Positions 45,233-54,927 of a stretch of 64,000 bases of DNA are shown piece after piece. The translations under genes and the position numbers were made by a program. This DNA is from Diplonema japonicum (Eukaryota; Euglenozoa; Diplonemea; Diplonemida; Diplonemidae). The DNA is taken from the NCBI GenBank assembly GCA_964019335.1, contig OZ025695.1:62001-126000 (forward strand), in the 5' to 3' direction. How positions within the stretch are numbered: the stretch's first letter is position 1; every line of letters begins with the position of its first letter. The notes under the pieces were generated by a model. It ran no database searches. It was not told the DNA's origin and saw only the letters and a program-made list of their open reading frames with translations.

Positions 45233-45871
45233 TCACAACGGCCACCCATTCGGCAAAGCCCCCTTAGGGGGTTGTTGTCTGAGCCCCTCTACCAGCTTGT
45301 AATCCTCTTCCGGCAACCGGTCTTTGTAATCCTCCATTGAATACCGCGAACCGGGCGACTCGGGTTGGAATCTTTTCCATTGTCGGAGGCGAAGGTTGTG
45401 CTGCTCCTCAGGCGTTCGTTCGAACTGCCAACTCTGTTTTGGAGATTTCTTTTTTCTTTTTTTTTTTCTTTTTCTTACCTCGGGGGAAATGAAAAGGGCC
45501 AGAAGCTGGTTGAATACTAAGCTGGGGAGCCCTAAGGAAACTCGTTCTGAGGGTGTCATGCTGACAAATTCGTCCAAGGTGAACCTCATAGTTCGTGATC
45601 TCACCTCTGTCCCATAGTAGTTTCGCTCGGGGATGCCGTCATGTGACACGAGATGCAGGGTGCTCCTCTCCATGATGCGCTGGCATTCTTCTACGAGGTC
45701 CGTGTCCCAATTGCGTTTCGCTGCTTCTTTTCTTATAATGTTAATTAGCTTTTCGTCCCGTTGGTATCCTAGTCTCCTGCGTTTCATCCTTGGTGTTTGT
45801 CTCGAGTCGAGGCCGTAAGCCCTCACTTGTCTTGACATTTGTTGTTGGCATCCTCGTAGCCGGAGAAGCAT
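45233..45871 (-). CDS. basic, possibly mitochondrial protein, 197 aa
   Basis: A 45-nt GT-AG intron (45434-45478), rich in A, is a multiple of three and would otherwise be read as a 15-residue run of Lys and Arg; splicing joins FISPE to SWQFERTPEE. The N-terminus is Arg-rich and free of acids (MLLRLRGCQQQMSRQVRAYG), compatible with a mitochondrial targeting peptide. The rest is helical and charged, with no known domain. Size and composition would fit a small mitochondrial ribosomal or complex-assembly protein, but that is inference. The ATG follows an A-tract directly. Confidence 0.7.
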   Translation of the reverse strand: MLLRLRGCQQQMSRQVRAYGLDSRQTPRMKRRRLGYQRDEKLINIIRKEAAKRNWDTDLVEECQRIMERSTLHLVSHDGIPERNYYGTEVRSRTMRFTLDEFVSMTPSERVSLGLPSLVFNQLLALFISPEVRKRKKKRKKKSPKQSWQFERTPEEQHNLRLRQWKRFQPESPGSRYSMEDYKDRLPEEDYKLVEGLRQQPPKGALPNGWPL

Positions 45872-46215
45872 TTTTTTTTTTCTTTTGGTCTATTCTTTTT
45901 CTCCTGTTTTTTTATTATGAAGCTGTAGTATTATAAGAAGATGGCAGGGGTGGTGGAAAGGAACAGGGTGGGATGAATGTACTTTTTTTTTTTTTTTTTT
46001 TTGCACCCTGATTTTCTTCTTGGTTTTGTAACACAAGTTGGGGGGGATAAAAAAAAAACGAAAAAATCGGAAAAGAAATGTTCTCCCCCTTTTCTTTTTT
46101 TTTTTTTTTCTTCTTCTTTTTCTTTTATATTCCACCACCCTTCCCCTCTTCCATCCTTTTAGTCTATTTTTTTCTTTCTTTTTTTTTTTTCTTTTTCTTT
46201 TTTTTTTCTTTCCCT

Positions 46216-46262
<47 letters not shown>

Positions 46263-46287
46263 ATAACCTCTAAAATAAAATAAAAAG
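45872..46287. other. homopolymer-rich intergenic spacer
   Basis: Long T- and A-runs, including an uninterrupted A-run of about 41 nt (46221-46261). No gene is supportable. Confidence 0.65.
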
Positions 46288-47190
46288 CTACATAACCGAG
46301 CAGCATTGACAAGAATCTCCTTTTTCTTTTTTCGATTTTTTCGGAGCTTGGGGGATGGCACCGTTCCTGTCTGGGGTGGGTTCTACATCAGGGTGGGACG
46401 GCCGTTCCGTCTTTGTTTTCCTCTCCACTCCTTCTTGGAAGGGTTCACCCGCAGGTTTCACGTCATTCTCTTTAGGTGTCTCTGCGTCCCCTTCGTCTTC
46501 GAATTGTTTTTGTTTTTCACCATCCTGCGGTTTTTCTGGTTTACCTACGCCTGTTGCTGCAAGAGTGTTGGGATCAACGGGCGATAAAAGTGGTTTATCT
46601 GATATTTCTTTCGAAGGCGGGGCAGGTGTGGAGGGAGTGTCGTCTACACACACAGGTTTCTCCATTCGTGAAAGGATCGATTTTGCTATTTGTGTGAAGA
46701 GCTCGGTGATTCCTTCGTTTTTATCAGCGGACACCTCTGTGAAGTGGAAACCCCGTTCGGAGGCGAAGGTTTGTCCTTCTCCCTTTGAAACGGCGCGGTC
46801 TGGCAGCTCACACTTGTTGCCAACCACCACCATCACCATGCGAGAAAGATCAGTTTCGCTTGTTGCATTCAAATCGTCGAGCCATACAGCTAGGTTTTCA
46901 AATGAATCTCGTTCTGTAACGTCATAGACTAGTACACAGCACACTGCGTGTCTGTACACCTTTCCTGGATCGTGGTGTCGATACATCTTGGCACCCGCGG
47001 TGTCCCACAGCTGGAGCCGTACTACAGTGTCTGCGCCCACCCCTTCTTCTACAACTTTGGCTGCGAAATCGACTCCGATGGTAGGCTCCGTGTTTCCCGG
47101 GACGGTGCCCTTGACGAATTTCAGCATTATGTGTGTTTTCCCAACGCCGCTGTCTCCGAGGAGGAGCACTTTGAAGATGTATTCTTGCAT
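46288..47190 (-). CDS. atypical Rab-type small GTPase with long C-terminal extension
   Basis: 300 aa; the start MQEYIFKVLL follows an A-tract directly. The GTPase fold is complete: P-loop GDSGVGKT (12-19), switch I Thr37 in EPTIGVDF, switch II WDTAG (62-66), base-binding NKCE (125-128) and SADKN (154-158). Two key positions deviate. The catalytic Gln after DTAG is Ala67, which in Ras and Rab slows hydrolysis, and NKxD is NKCE, which should weaken guanine selectivity. Residues 170-290 form a Pro/Glu/Lys-rich extension, unusually long for a Rab. The end SCQCCSVM has both a CC pair and a CaaX box, so prenylation and membrane attachment are likely. Confidence 0.9.
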   Translation of the reverse strand: MQEYIFKVLLLGDSGVGKTHIMLKFVKGTVPGNTEPTIGVDFAAKVVEEGVGADTVVRLQLWDTAGAKMYRHHDPGKVYRHAVCCVLVYDVTERDSFENLAVWLDDLNATSETDLSRMVMVVVGNKCELPDRAVSKGEGQTFASERGFHFTEVSADKNEGITELFTQIAKSILSRMEKPVCVDDTPSTPAPPSKEISDKPLLSPVDPNTLAATGVGKPEKPQDGEKQKQFEDEGDAETPKENDVKPAGEPFQEGVERKTKTERPSHPDVEPTPDRNGAIPQAPKKSKKEKGDSCQCCSVM

Positions 47191-48260
47191 TTTTTTTTTT
47201 TTTTTTTTTAAATCTCCTGATAATTTATTGCCAGTGAAAGCGACTTTCAAAATTTTCAATTCATATGCCGCACGGACTCACCGTGCAGTACCCGATAGTG
47301 GGGGACACACAAAATCAGTATTGATATCAATATCAATATCAATGTCGATGTCAATTAAGCACATCATTTGTAACGCTTTAACAGTAGTTTTTTTTTTTTT
47401 TTTTTTTTTTTGTTTTTGTCGGGAAAGGGGGAAAAAAAAATGTGAAAGAAATAAAAATAAAAACCCAGAAAATAAAAATAAAATAAAAATAATAGGGAGG
47501 GAAAGAAAAAAAAAAATATTTGAGAAAATATAAAAAAAAGGAACGGGGGGGGACCAACAGAAATACCGTAAACAAAAAAACAAAAAAAAGAGAAACAGAG
47601 AAAGTAAAGCCCAGATAACCATTTGGTCTTATGATATATCTTTGTATGTATGACTTTAATTTTTTCCTTCTTTTTTTTTTTTTTTTTTTAGATGTTGTTC
47701 TTTTTTCTTCGGACTTTTCTTTCTTGATCCCCTCCCTTTTTTTGAAAGAAAAAAAAGAAAATCCACACGCTTGTATATTTAAAAATAGGAGCTCTTTTTT
47801 TTTTTCTTTTTTTGCCTCTATCTTTGTGTTATTTTAAGATTCTTTTCTCCCTTTTTCTTTCTTTTTTTTTTTGATTCTTCTCTTTTTCTCGTTCCACTTT
47901 CCTTTAATAAAGAAGAAGAGAGGTTATGCTTTTTTAATTCTTATTTTTCCTTTTTTTTTTTCTCTAATGAAGAAAAAAAAAATGAAGAAAAAAAAAAAAG
48001 AAATATCTTTTTTTTTCAAAATGAAACTTAAAAAAAAAAAACAGAACGCGGGGTAAGGGGGAAAAGGGATAAGAGAAAAATTATTTCGCACACGCCAATT
48101 ATTCCTTCTTTTTTTTTAATATTTTTTTTCCTTTTTTTTTTTTGCGAAGTTGTCTTGTACATAAAAAGGGGGAAGGGGAAAGGGAAAAGGGGAACATTGC
48201 AGGAGTATTCCTCCCACACACAAAAAAAAAAAAAAAATGAAAAATAAAAAAATAAGCTGT
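47191..48260. other. 1.07-kb homopolymer-rich spacer
   Basis: A-, T- and G-runs dominate, with a short ATCAAT-type tandem repeat (47321-47355). Reading both strands I find no coding frame with normal composition and no RNA gene. This is one of the longest gene-free stretches of the cluster. Confidence 0.65.
47321..47355. repeat. hexanucleotide microsatellite
   Basis: About five imperfect tandem copies of ATCAAT, the last two degenerating to GTCGAT and GTCAAT. Confidence 0.8.
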
Positions 48261-50177
48261 TTAGAGCTTGGCGGAACCCTTCAACTTACCAATAACAGTC
48301 TGAGGGGCGTACTTGTCGATGTAAGACTCCGAGTGCATCATGTTGAACTCCTCAGTGGCGTCCTTGCCAGCGTAGAGCATGATGGCCTCCTTGCCACCAG
48401 GGTGCTCAGCAAGGAAGGAGGTGACGTCAAGGACCCTCCCGTTCACTACCACCCAGCAGTCGCTGTCCTTGGTGTGGCTGGCCACGTCCTCAAGGGTGTA
48501 CTCCTTGGTGCTGCCACCTGCGGCAGGCTTGGCCTCCTTCTCACCATCGAAGTCGTACTGTGTGTCCCTGGGGATGGCCCCCTGGGGTGCCTCGACAGAG
48601 GGCGCAGCACAGGCCACACCGTCAGCAAAGCTCACAGTGACGCTCTTGGTGTTGGGGTCAACAATAAGGTTCACCGGCTTGCCAGCACCGCCAGCAGAGG
48701 CACCACCACCCTTCGTCAGCTTCTTCGTCAGGTGTGTCGAGGCAGAGGCACCGCTCACCCTCCCGTACACCACGCAGTCCAGCAGCGAGGACCCACCCAG
48801 ACGGTTCTTCCCGTGCACACCGCCGGCAACCTCACCACCAGCGAACACACCGGGCAGCACGGAGCCGTCCTCCTTCAGCACCTCAGCGTCGGCGTTCACC
48901 TTCAGCCCACCAAGCGTGTAGTGGATCACGGGGGTCACGATCCCCACGTAGAAAGTGTCGTCCGTCACGAGGGGCAGGTTCACGAAGAACTTCCTCCCGT
49001 ACTTGTCGTTGCCCTTCTCGGCGGCCTCGTTGAACTCGTTGAACGTCTGGCGGATGGTGTCGATGGAAACACCCATCTCCTGGGCGAGGGACTCGGCACC
49101 CTCGTACTTCTTCATGAGACCCCTGCCCTCGTAGTGGAGGCAGTGCCACTCGATGGACTTCGACGACTTGCCGTTGAGGACGAGCCTGTAGGGGCCGGTG
49201 TTGTGGGCCCACATGGCGCCGGTCACGAAATCCCTCTTCTGGAGCTCGTCGACGAACCTGTGGCCGTTCTTGTCAAGGAAGATACCACCGGCACCACGGA
49301 GGGCCTCGGCGGCAAGGAACTTGACCTTTGCGTCAGGCTCGTTGGGGTGGACCAGGGCAGTGGGGTGGATCTGGACCATGTCGAGGTCGACGGTGGCACC
49401 ACCGACGGCCTGGGCCATCTTGATACCGTCACCAGTGCAGTGCACACCGTTGGTGGTGGGCAGGTCCATGTACTCGGGGGTGAGCTGAGCGAGCAGACTG
49501 TTGGAGGTGAAGTCGGCACCGAACCCACCGGTGGTGAGCACAACGGGGCCCATGGCGGAGGCAGACTTGCCATCCTTCTCGTACTTGCACCCAATGACCT
49601 CACCGGCGGAGTCCTTGATGAGCTCGGTGGCCTTGGCCTTAGTCAGGATCCTGACCCTGTGGGGTTCCTTGGCCAAGATGTCCTCGAGCTTCTCGAGCAG
49701 GGCGTAGGTGATGGTCATACCAGGGAACTTCTGCTTACCCCTGTGGGTACGGGGGAAGGAGTGGCCTCCAAGACGGCCAACAAGGGACAGGTCCAGCCCG
49801 AAGCTCTCAATCAGCCACTCAATGGCAGGGGCAGAGTCGTACACAAGCCTCTTGTTGGTCTCCAGGTAGGGGTTCACGGCGGGGTCGAAAGAGTCCTTGC
49901 CCTCCATCTCAGCCTGCCTGGCGGCGGCCTCCTTGGGGGGGGCACCCTTGATGGCGGCGTCACAGGTGTCCTTCAAGAAAGCGTCCACAGTGTCGCCAAC
50001 GCCAAGGCGCTGCTGGGTCCGGGTAAGGGCACCGTTGATACCGCTGGTGGCCTTGGTCGAGTTACCACCGCAGAAGGAAAGCTTCTCCAGGAGGAGCACG
50101 TTACCACCCCTCTCAAGAACAGTGTGCGCCGCGCTGAGACCAGCGAGACCACCACCGACAACAATAACCTGTGCCAT
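48261..50177 (-). CDS. soluble fumarate reductase fused to cytochrome b5
   Basis: 638 aa, single exon. Starts with an FAD-binding Rossmann motif (VIVVGGGLAGLSAAHTVLE) and the flavoprotein core of fumarate reductase/succinate dehydrogenase (GGNSTKATSGINGA, HPTALVHPNEPD, HRFVDELQKRDF, TPVIHYTLGGLKV, GRVSGASA). Residues 555-638 form a cytochrome b5 domain with heme-ligand motif HPGG and a second His in MMHSES. This is the layout of Osm1/Frd1-like and protist NADH-dependent fumarate reductases, which reduce fumarate to succinate to re-oxidise cofactors; electrons reach FAD through the heme. There is no obvious targeting peptide, so it is probably cytosolic. The stop of the next upstream gene is only 47 nt from the start codon. 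Codon usage is strongly biased, consistent with high expression. Confidence 0.94.
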   Translation of the reverse strand: MAQVIVVGGGLAGLSAAHTVLERGGNVLLLEKLSFCGGNSTKATSGINGALTRTQQRLGVGDTVDAFLKDTCDAAIKGAPPKEAAARQAEMEGKDSFDPAVNPYLETNKRLVYDSAPAIEWLIESFGLDLSLVGRLGGHSFPRTHRGKQKFPGMTITYALLEKLEDILAKEPHRVRILTKAKATELIKDSAGEVIGCKYEKDGKSASAMGPVVLTTGGFGADFTSNSLLAQLTPEYMDLPTTNGVHCTGDGIKMAQAVGGATVDLDMVQIHPTALVHPNEPDAKVKFLAAEALRGAGGIFLDKNGHRFVDELQKRDFVTGAMWAHNTGPYRLVLNGKSSKSIEWHCLHYEGRGLMKKYEGAESLAQEMGVSIDTIRQTFNEFNEAAEKGNDKYGRKFFVNLPLVTDDTFYVGIVTPVIHYTLGGLKVNADAEVLKEDGSVLPGVFAGGEVAGGVHGKNRLGGSSLLDCVVYGRVSGASASTHLTKKLTKGGGASAGGAGKPVNLIVDPNTKSVTVSFADGVACAAPSVEAPQGAIPRDTQYDFDGEKEAKPAAGGSTKEYTLEDVASHTKDSDCWVVVNGRVLDVTSFLAEHPGGKEAIMLYAGKDATEEFNMMHSESYIDKYAPQTVIGKLKGSAKL

Positions 50178-50224
50178 TTTTTTTTTTTTTTTTTTGTTGC
50201 TAAAGATCTGTGTATTTTAAAGAG

Positions 50225-52945
50225 TTAAAATTTAGCATTGGTTCCAAGAAAATATAAAGGAACAGGCTTTGACATCCAATGCTCGTAAGTGTGGGCCAAG
50301 CTGCCAGTAATGGTAGCACTGAAGGGCCGTCCTTGCAAGGTGCCAACGCTCTCAAGTTTTGATTCCAGCACTTCTGAGAGGGTATTAAGGGTTGAAGTGC
50401 GGCGTGGGGGCGGACGGTTATGTTGCTTCCCGCCAGGGGGCGATGGGGGAAAAGGGTGTGGAGGGGTGGCTCCTAGGTACAGTTGCAGCGCTGGTGAGGG
50501 ATATGCTTCGATACACGAACCACAGAGTTTCTTGTTGTGGAGCGTAGTCAAGGCTTCCACAGCCTTGGCCGGGTCGTCCCATGTGATGTAGACAGACTTG
50601 TGAGAAGCACCGGAGTTCCGGGGTGCATTCCGTATCTCCTTCGGCATGTTCCCCTCCATGAGCTTCCTGAACATCTCCTCAGACACCTTCACAGGCACGT
50701 TCGTGACAGTGATCGTGGAATACGGCTGGTTGTGTGACCGCACCACCCATTTCCCCCGATCTCCCTTTTCGAACCCTGGTCCTTCTCGAATCGGGTCCGC
50801 ATCCGCCGACCCCATGTTCGCAATGCGGTACGAATGCACCCCCGACCGCCTCGCAAAGCACTCCTTGCACATTGTCCATCGTTCGCACTCCTTCTGCGTG
50901 CACGTCCAACACACATCTCCTTGTGTTATTTCAGTCTTACAGCACATGCACGTTTGTACATCCTCCGTCCTTGCTACTTGCAAGCAATGTCCATTGTTGC
51001 ACGTTATGGGCGCGTTCTCATGCACGAGGTGCCTGTTGATTGACATGATCTCCTTGTTGTCTTCCTCTAGCCGCCGTAAGGTGGCCTGCAACCTCGCTTT
51101 GCTGTTGAATATCACCTCCAGCGAGCTTTTCAAATCAACAGAGGAAGCCCGTCCTAGTAGGGACCACACCACACAGAGCAAGAAGCCTGTCCGTGTGATG
51201 ACCTCTCCACAATCAGTGTCATGGGGGACACCGTCGGTAACGACGACTATCGACTTGCTAATTTGCTTCACGTGCGTCACGGAATCCTTTGTCACCATGT
51301 CCCGCGGTCGCTTCGCGGCAGCAAAGAGCGTTGTTTTTATAGGGAGGCCTCTCCCCAATCTTACTGGGGGCACTAAGTTGTACTCACGTGAAAAGTTTTC
51401 CCAGCCTTCCAACTCCATGAGACCGTCGCAACTGTTGGTTTCGAAGCACTTCAACAACCACTCGCACAGGTGGTGCGGCACTTCCAGGTCGTTGTACTCG
51501 TCGACGTATGTGAAGCTGAGGTCGGAGTCGGAGGAGAAGTATCTCCCGTCGTGCGACACTTCGATGCTGGACACCTGTATCCATTTAATGTGCACTGTGA
51601 TGTTGTTGGCCTTCAGGGTGACGTCGACAAAGAGATTCATCTGGGTAAGGTCCTCCAACAAAGGGATGGTGACGGTCACCCTGTTGTGCGACACGGCATC
51701 CGCCTTCACGACAGCACCGTCAAAGGCAACATAAATATACGGACGGTTGATCATGGTGGAGCGCCGCCCCTCAGACATGGAACTGAGAATTTCAATGCTG
51801 AGCTGCGTCGTGCGATGGGAACGGAGCCGGTTCACCTGTGAGACAACGGTGGATCTGCGGCCAGCTTGGTCCGGTCTCTTCTTGGGCGCTGTGAAGAATG
51901 CCACTCCGAAGAGATCAACTGTAAGTTGTTTATCGATGGGACCCGTGGTGGGGAAGATACGCACGGGTAGTGGACCGATACGCATCTTTGAGTTTTCGCA
52001 GAATTCAGAGTCTGGCAGCGTGCTGTCGAAGGTGAGTGTCATTTGATCTGCGAGCTTGCTGAACAACGCGACGACCTTACTTTGCGGTGTCACGTAAATA
52101 GTACCGTACTCTATTCGGCCGTATCCCTGGAGGGCGGTGAGGAGCAGACAGTCGATGAAGTCCTCTGGTTGTAGCTCTTCATCGCACTCCACTGCGCAGT
52201 AGACAGTGGCGGCATCGTTCTGATCGAGTAGCGTGGGGATCAGGTCGTAGTCAGTGCAGAGATCTACCCATGATCCCATGGTGACGCCGTCGCTGGCGTT
52301 TGGTGTGTACTTCTCGAAGAGGACCTTGACCTGCGGGAGGAACTCCTTGACAGCCATGTTGATGAGAATGTTGTGCCGGATATTCCACCCGTTGGTGAGG
52401 GGGTTAGTTGAGGCCTTGTCGATGTTCATCACTTGTGTGATGGTGCTGTTGATCTTGTGCAGATGCAGCACCCACAGAGAAGATATCTGTTTGATTTCAC
52501 ATAAATGCTCGTCGTTATTAGACATGTCAGACACACTAGGGTGCAACCGCCGTCCCAGCACAAACAAGGCCAGAATGAAGCCCGCGTAGCATAATGTGTT
52601 CGTCTCCGTTCTGGAGAGATTCCACACCATGTCCAGGAACAGATCTGAGACCTTGGCGTCTAGCCCCGTGATGAAGATCATGTACTTCCACTGATGCTGA
52701 TGCAGTTGCCTGGTCTCTACCATTTGCCCGTGGGAGCACAGAATCATAAAGCACCGTTTCACCCTCCCACTGAGCTGCGGGTCACGCATCAGGATCGCCT
52801 CCATGTCATAGTTCGAACAGGGGAGCAGACCACTGTTCGCACGGCTCTCCCTCACATGTTGCGACAGCTGTACCAGTGTGTTCAAAGCTTGAGAGTTTCG
52901 CTTTTCATTGTTACTTGTTTGCGAGAAGGCTCGGAAACCTTTCAT
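50225..52945 (-). CDS. 906-aa protein with zinc-binding module and RRM
   Basis: Start is the ATG at 52945; the previous codon is GTG. Residues 1-300 are helical with EF-hand- or CH-like segments that I cannot assign. A beta-rich middle part follows (PLPVRIFPTTGP, PYIYVAFDGAVVKADA). At about 665-715 a Cys/His-rich module (CNNGHCLQ, CMCCKTEIT, CWTCTQKEC, CKECFARR) resembles ZZ/RING-type zinc binding. At about 750-820 an RNA-recognition-like fold is visible (ITVTNVPVKVSEEMFRKLME, KSVYITWDDPAKAVEALTTL). The C-terminus is Pro-rich. The protein probably binds RNA or ubiquitin-type partners; the family is not recognised. No signal peptide. Confidence 0.75.
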   Translation of the reverse strand: MKGFRAFSQTSNNEKRNSQALNTLVQLSQHVRESRANSGLLPCSNYDMEAILMRDPQLSGRVKRCFMILCSHGQMVETRQLHQHQWKYMIFITGLDAKVSDLFLDMVWNLSRTETNTLCYAGFILALFVLGRRLHPSVSDMSNNDEHLCEIKQISSLWVLHLHKINSTITQVMNIDKASTNPLTNGWNIRHNILINMAVKEFLPQVKVLFEKYTPNASDGVTMGSWVDLCTDYDLIPTLLDQNDAATVYCAVECDEELQPEDFIDCLLLTALQGYGRIEYGTIYVTPQSKVVALFSKLADQMTLTFDSTLPDSEFCENSKMRIGPLPVRIFPTTGPIDKQLTVDLFGVAFFTAPKKRPDQAGRRSTVVSQVNRLRSHRTTQLSIEILSSMSEGRRSTMINRPYIYVAFDGAVVKADAVSHNRVTVTIPLLEDLTQMNLFVDVTLKANNITVHIKWIQVSSIEVSHDGRYFSSDSDLSFTYVDEYNDLEVPHHLCEWLLKCFETNSCDGLMELEGWENFSREYNLVPPVRLGRGLPIKTTLFAAAKRPRDMVTKDSVTHVKQISKSIVVVTDGVPHDTDCGEVITRTGFLLCVVWSLLGRASSVDLKSSLEVIFNSKARLQATLRRLEEDNKEIMSINRHLVHENAPITCNNGHCLQVARTEDVQTCMCCKTEITQGDVCWTCTQKECERWTMCKECFARRSGVHSYRIANMGSADADPIREGPGFEKGDRGKWVVRSHNQPYSTITVTNVPVKVSEEMFRKLMEGNMPKEIRNAPRNSGASHKSVYITWDDPAKAVEALTTLHNKKLCGSCIEAYPSPALQLYLGATPPHPFPPSPPGGKQHNRPPPRRTSTLNTLSEVLESKLESVGTLQGRPFSATITGSLAHTYEHWMSKPVPLYFLGTNAKF

Positions 52946-53180
52946 CACAATGGGTACATTATGTTGTTCTTAAGCCTTTTCATGAGATCGAAGAGGAATA
53001 TAAGGATAAGATACAAGATGCGGAAAAAGGAAGCTGCTTGGATAGCGAAGTAAGGGCAGCTCTCCCCCCGCAGGTCTTTTTAAAACCTTTGATAAAATGA
53101 ACCACTTTTTTTTTTCCTTTCATTTTTTTCCCCCCCTTCTCATTTCTTTTTTTTTTTTTTGAATTTTTGTAAAATTCTTC

Positions 53181-54130
53181 CTATTCAGTCTTTCCCGAAG
53201 TGTCTTGCTCTTTCGCCAGCTTCGCGATTTTCAACCTTTCTGATCGCTCCCTGTTCATTTCGTGGTTCAGCCGCTGCTTCTCTGCTTTTCTTATTCTTTT
53301 CTGTTCAATCTGTATATTTTTGTTTTTGTTGAACTACAAAAGTACGACAAAGTCGCACACACACACACACACCTGTTCATCCTGAAGTCTCCTCCGCTCT
53401 GTTTTGCTCAGTCTCGGCGGCAGTTCGACGTTGTTCTCTTCTCTGAATTTCCTGCTGGCAGTTTTCTTTTTTTCCCTCTTCTCCTTGTAGGACAGGTACT
53501 CCTTGCTGTCGTGGGCCTCATTGTTGTACGTAAAGTCACCATCCCCTCCAGCAGGGATCGTTGGGGGCGCAGTCTCGTCCGCAGGCATCCAGGGACGGGT
53601 TTTTTCCATCGTAATCAAGTGGCGTTTAAGACGAATTGTGACGCTTTGCTCAATGTCGCCGACGATCTGAAGGCAAGGGTTCTTGGGGAGCTCCGACTGG
53701 GTGTAGCTGGTGGTGGTGGGGTGCCAGTATACGAGGCGGCCTCCGACGGTCAACAACTATTTTTTTTTTCCCCCTCCCCTCATTTTTTTTTCCCCCTCCA
53801 AACCTTTGCCGCCTTATCAACCAGGTCCGTGAGCAGGTTCGGCATGGCATAGTCCACCTTAGGCGGCGGGATGTACCTCTTTGCAAGCCCTTCCAACCTC
53901 GCCTTTTTTTCCTCAGCACTAAGGCCACCCACGTATTTATCCAGTGTGTCCTGTCGCTCTTCGTCGATCTTCTTCCGACTCTCTCTGCGGCCGTAAGGCG
54001 GGTCAGAAATAATCGCCTCGAAAATCTCAACCTTTGATGGGTTCCAACAGGCTTGTGATACATCAAGTCGCAAGATCTCCATGGGCTGGAAGTTGTACTG
54101 CTTGCAGTTTGACTGGATCCCATTTTCTAT

Positions 54131-54168
<38 letters not shown>

Positions 54169-54927
54169 CCCAGCATTACCAGAGTTCCCCAACGCCCTTC
54201 CGTCTAGGTCAGAACCGAAGCAAATTGCACCGTGGTGTGCTGCACTGACCAATGTGGACCCTGTTCCGCAGAAAGGGTCCCAGACCATGGAACCCTTGGT
54301 CACGCAGGCCTGATTCGACATCATTGTGCAGAGCTCCGGGATCATGGTGGTCGTTCCTATCCATTTTCGGGATTTTAAGGAATAGGTCTCGAGGCTTTTA
54401 CGGTCGCCGATGCAGATTTCCCGCGCGAAGAACACACGTTGGAGGGAGTTGTTCATCTTCTTGTTTGTGGTGGGGAGACCTCTGTCTTCGATAATCCAGA
54501 AGGTTTCGTCCATGTTCTTCATGGCAACCTCACCGTCAAGGCCGACGTTGGCAAATCTGTTGAAGATTTCCACCTTTTCTTCGAAGGATATCTTGGCACC
54601 GAAGGCTTCAAAGACGAATTTGAACGAGCTGTTTTTATACATTTCTTTCGGGGTGTAAGCTTGCGTGCTTTTTACTACTTCGTCGTACGTGGCACCTTCG
54701 CCCCATCTCTCGAAGGCGGCTCTGAGCAACACCATTCGTGAGCATATTTTTCTGGCGACCTCAAGGTTCTCAAATTCCACATCAATTAAGCACCCCTCCC
54801 CACCACGGTCTCCCAGAACCTTGATTTTGCTTTTGAAAATTCTGGCTACAGATGTGAGCTCGTCGTATCTAAAGCCGATCATCTCGGGCTTGTAGGCATA
54901 CATCAGCATTAGCTCAACGCCCGGCAT
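53181..54927 (-). CDS. TRMT11: tRNA (guanine-N2) methyltransferase TRMT11/Trm11
   Basis: Four exons encode 527 aa; introns are 54127-54179 (53 nt), 53757-53803 (47 nt) and 53310-53372 (63 nt, with a CA microsatellite). The N-terminal half is the THUMP-like region. The methyltransferase domain has DPFCGTGS (217-224) for SAM binding and the catalytic DPPYGRRE (291-298), followed by LLTVGGRLVYWHP across intron 2. Trm11 with Trm112 makes m2G10 in tRNAs. The C-terminal 120 residues (KFREENNVELPPRLSKTE and further) are a basic extension beyond the usual length near 460 aa. Introns fall in or near catalytic-domain motifs, so an unspliced reading would lose them. Confidence 0.92.

Noticed and set aside
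48237-50228. Plus-strand open frame of 663 codons opposite fumarate reductase
   Set aside because: It mirrors the minus-strand gene, has Gly/Val/His/Leu-skewed composition with no domain, and arises because strong codon bias of the real gene removes stops from the antisense frame.
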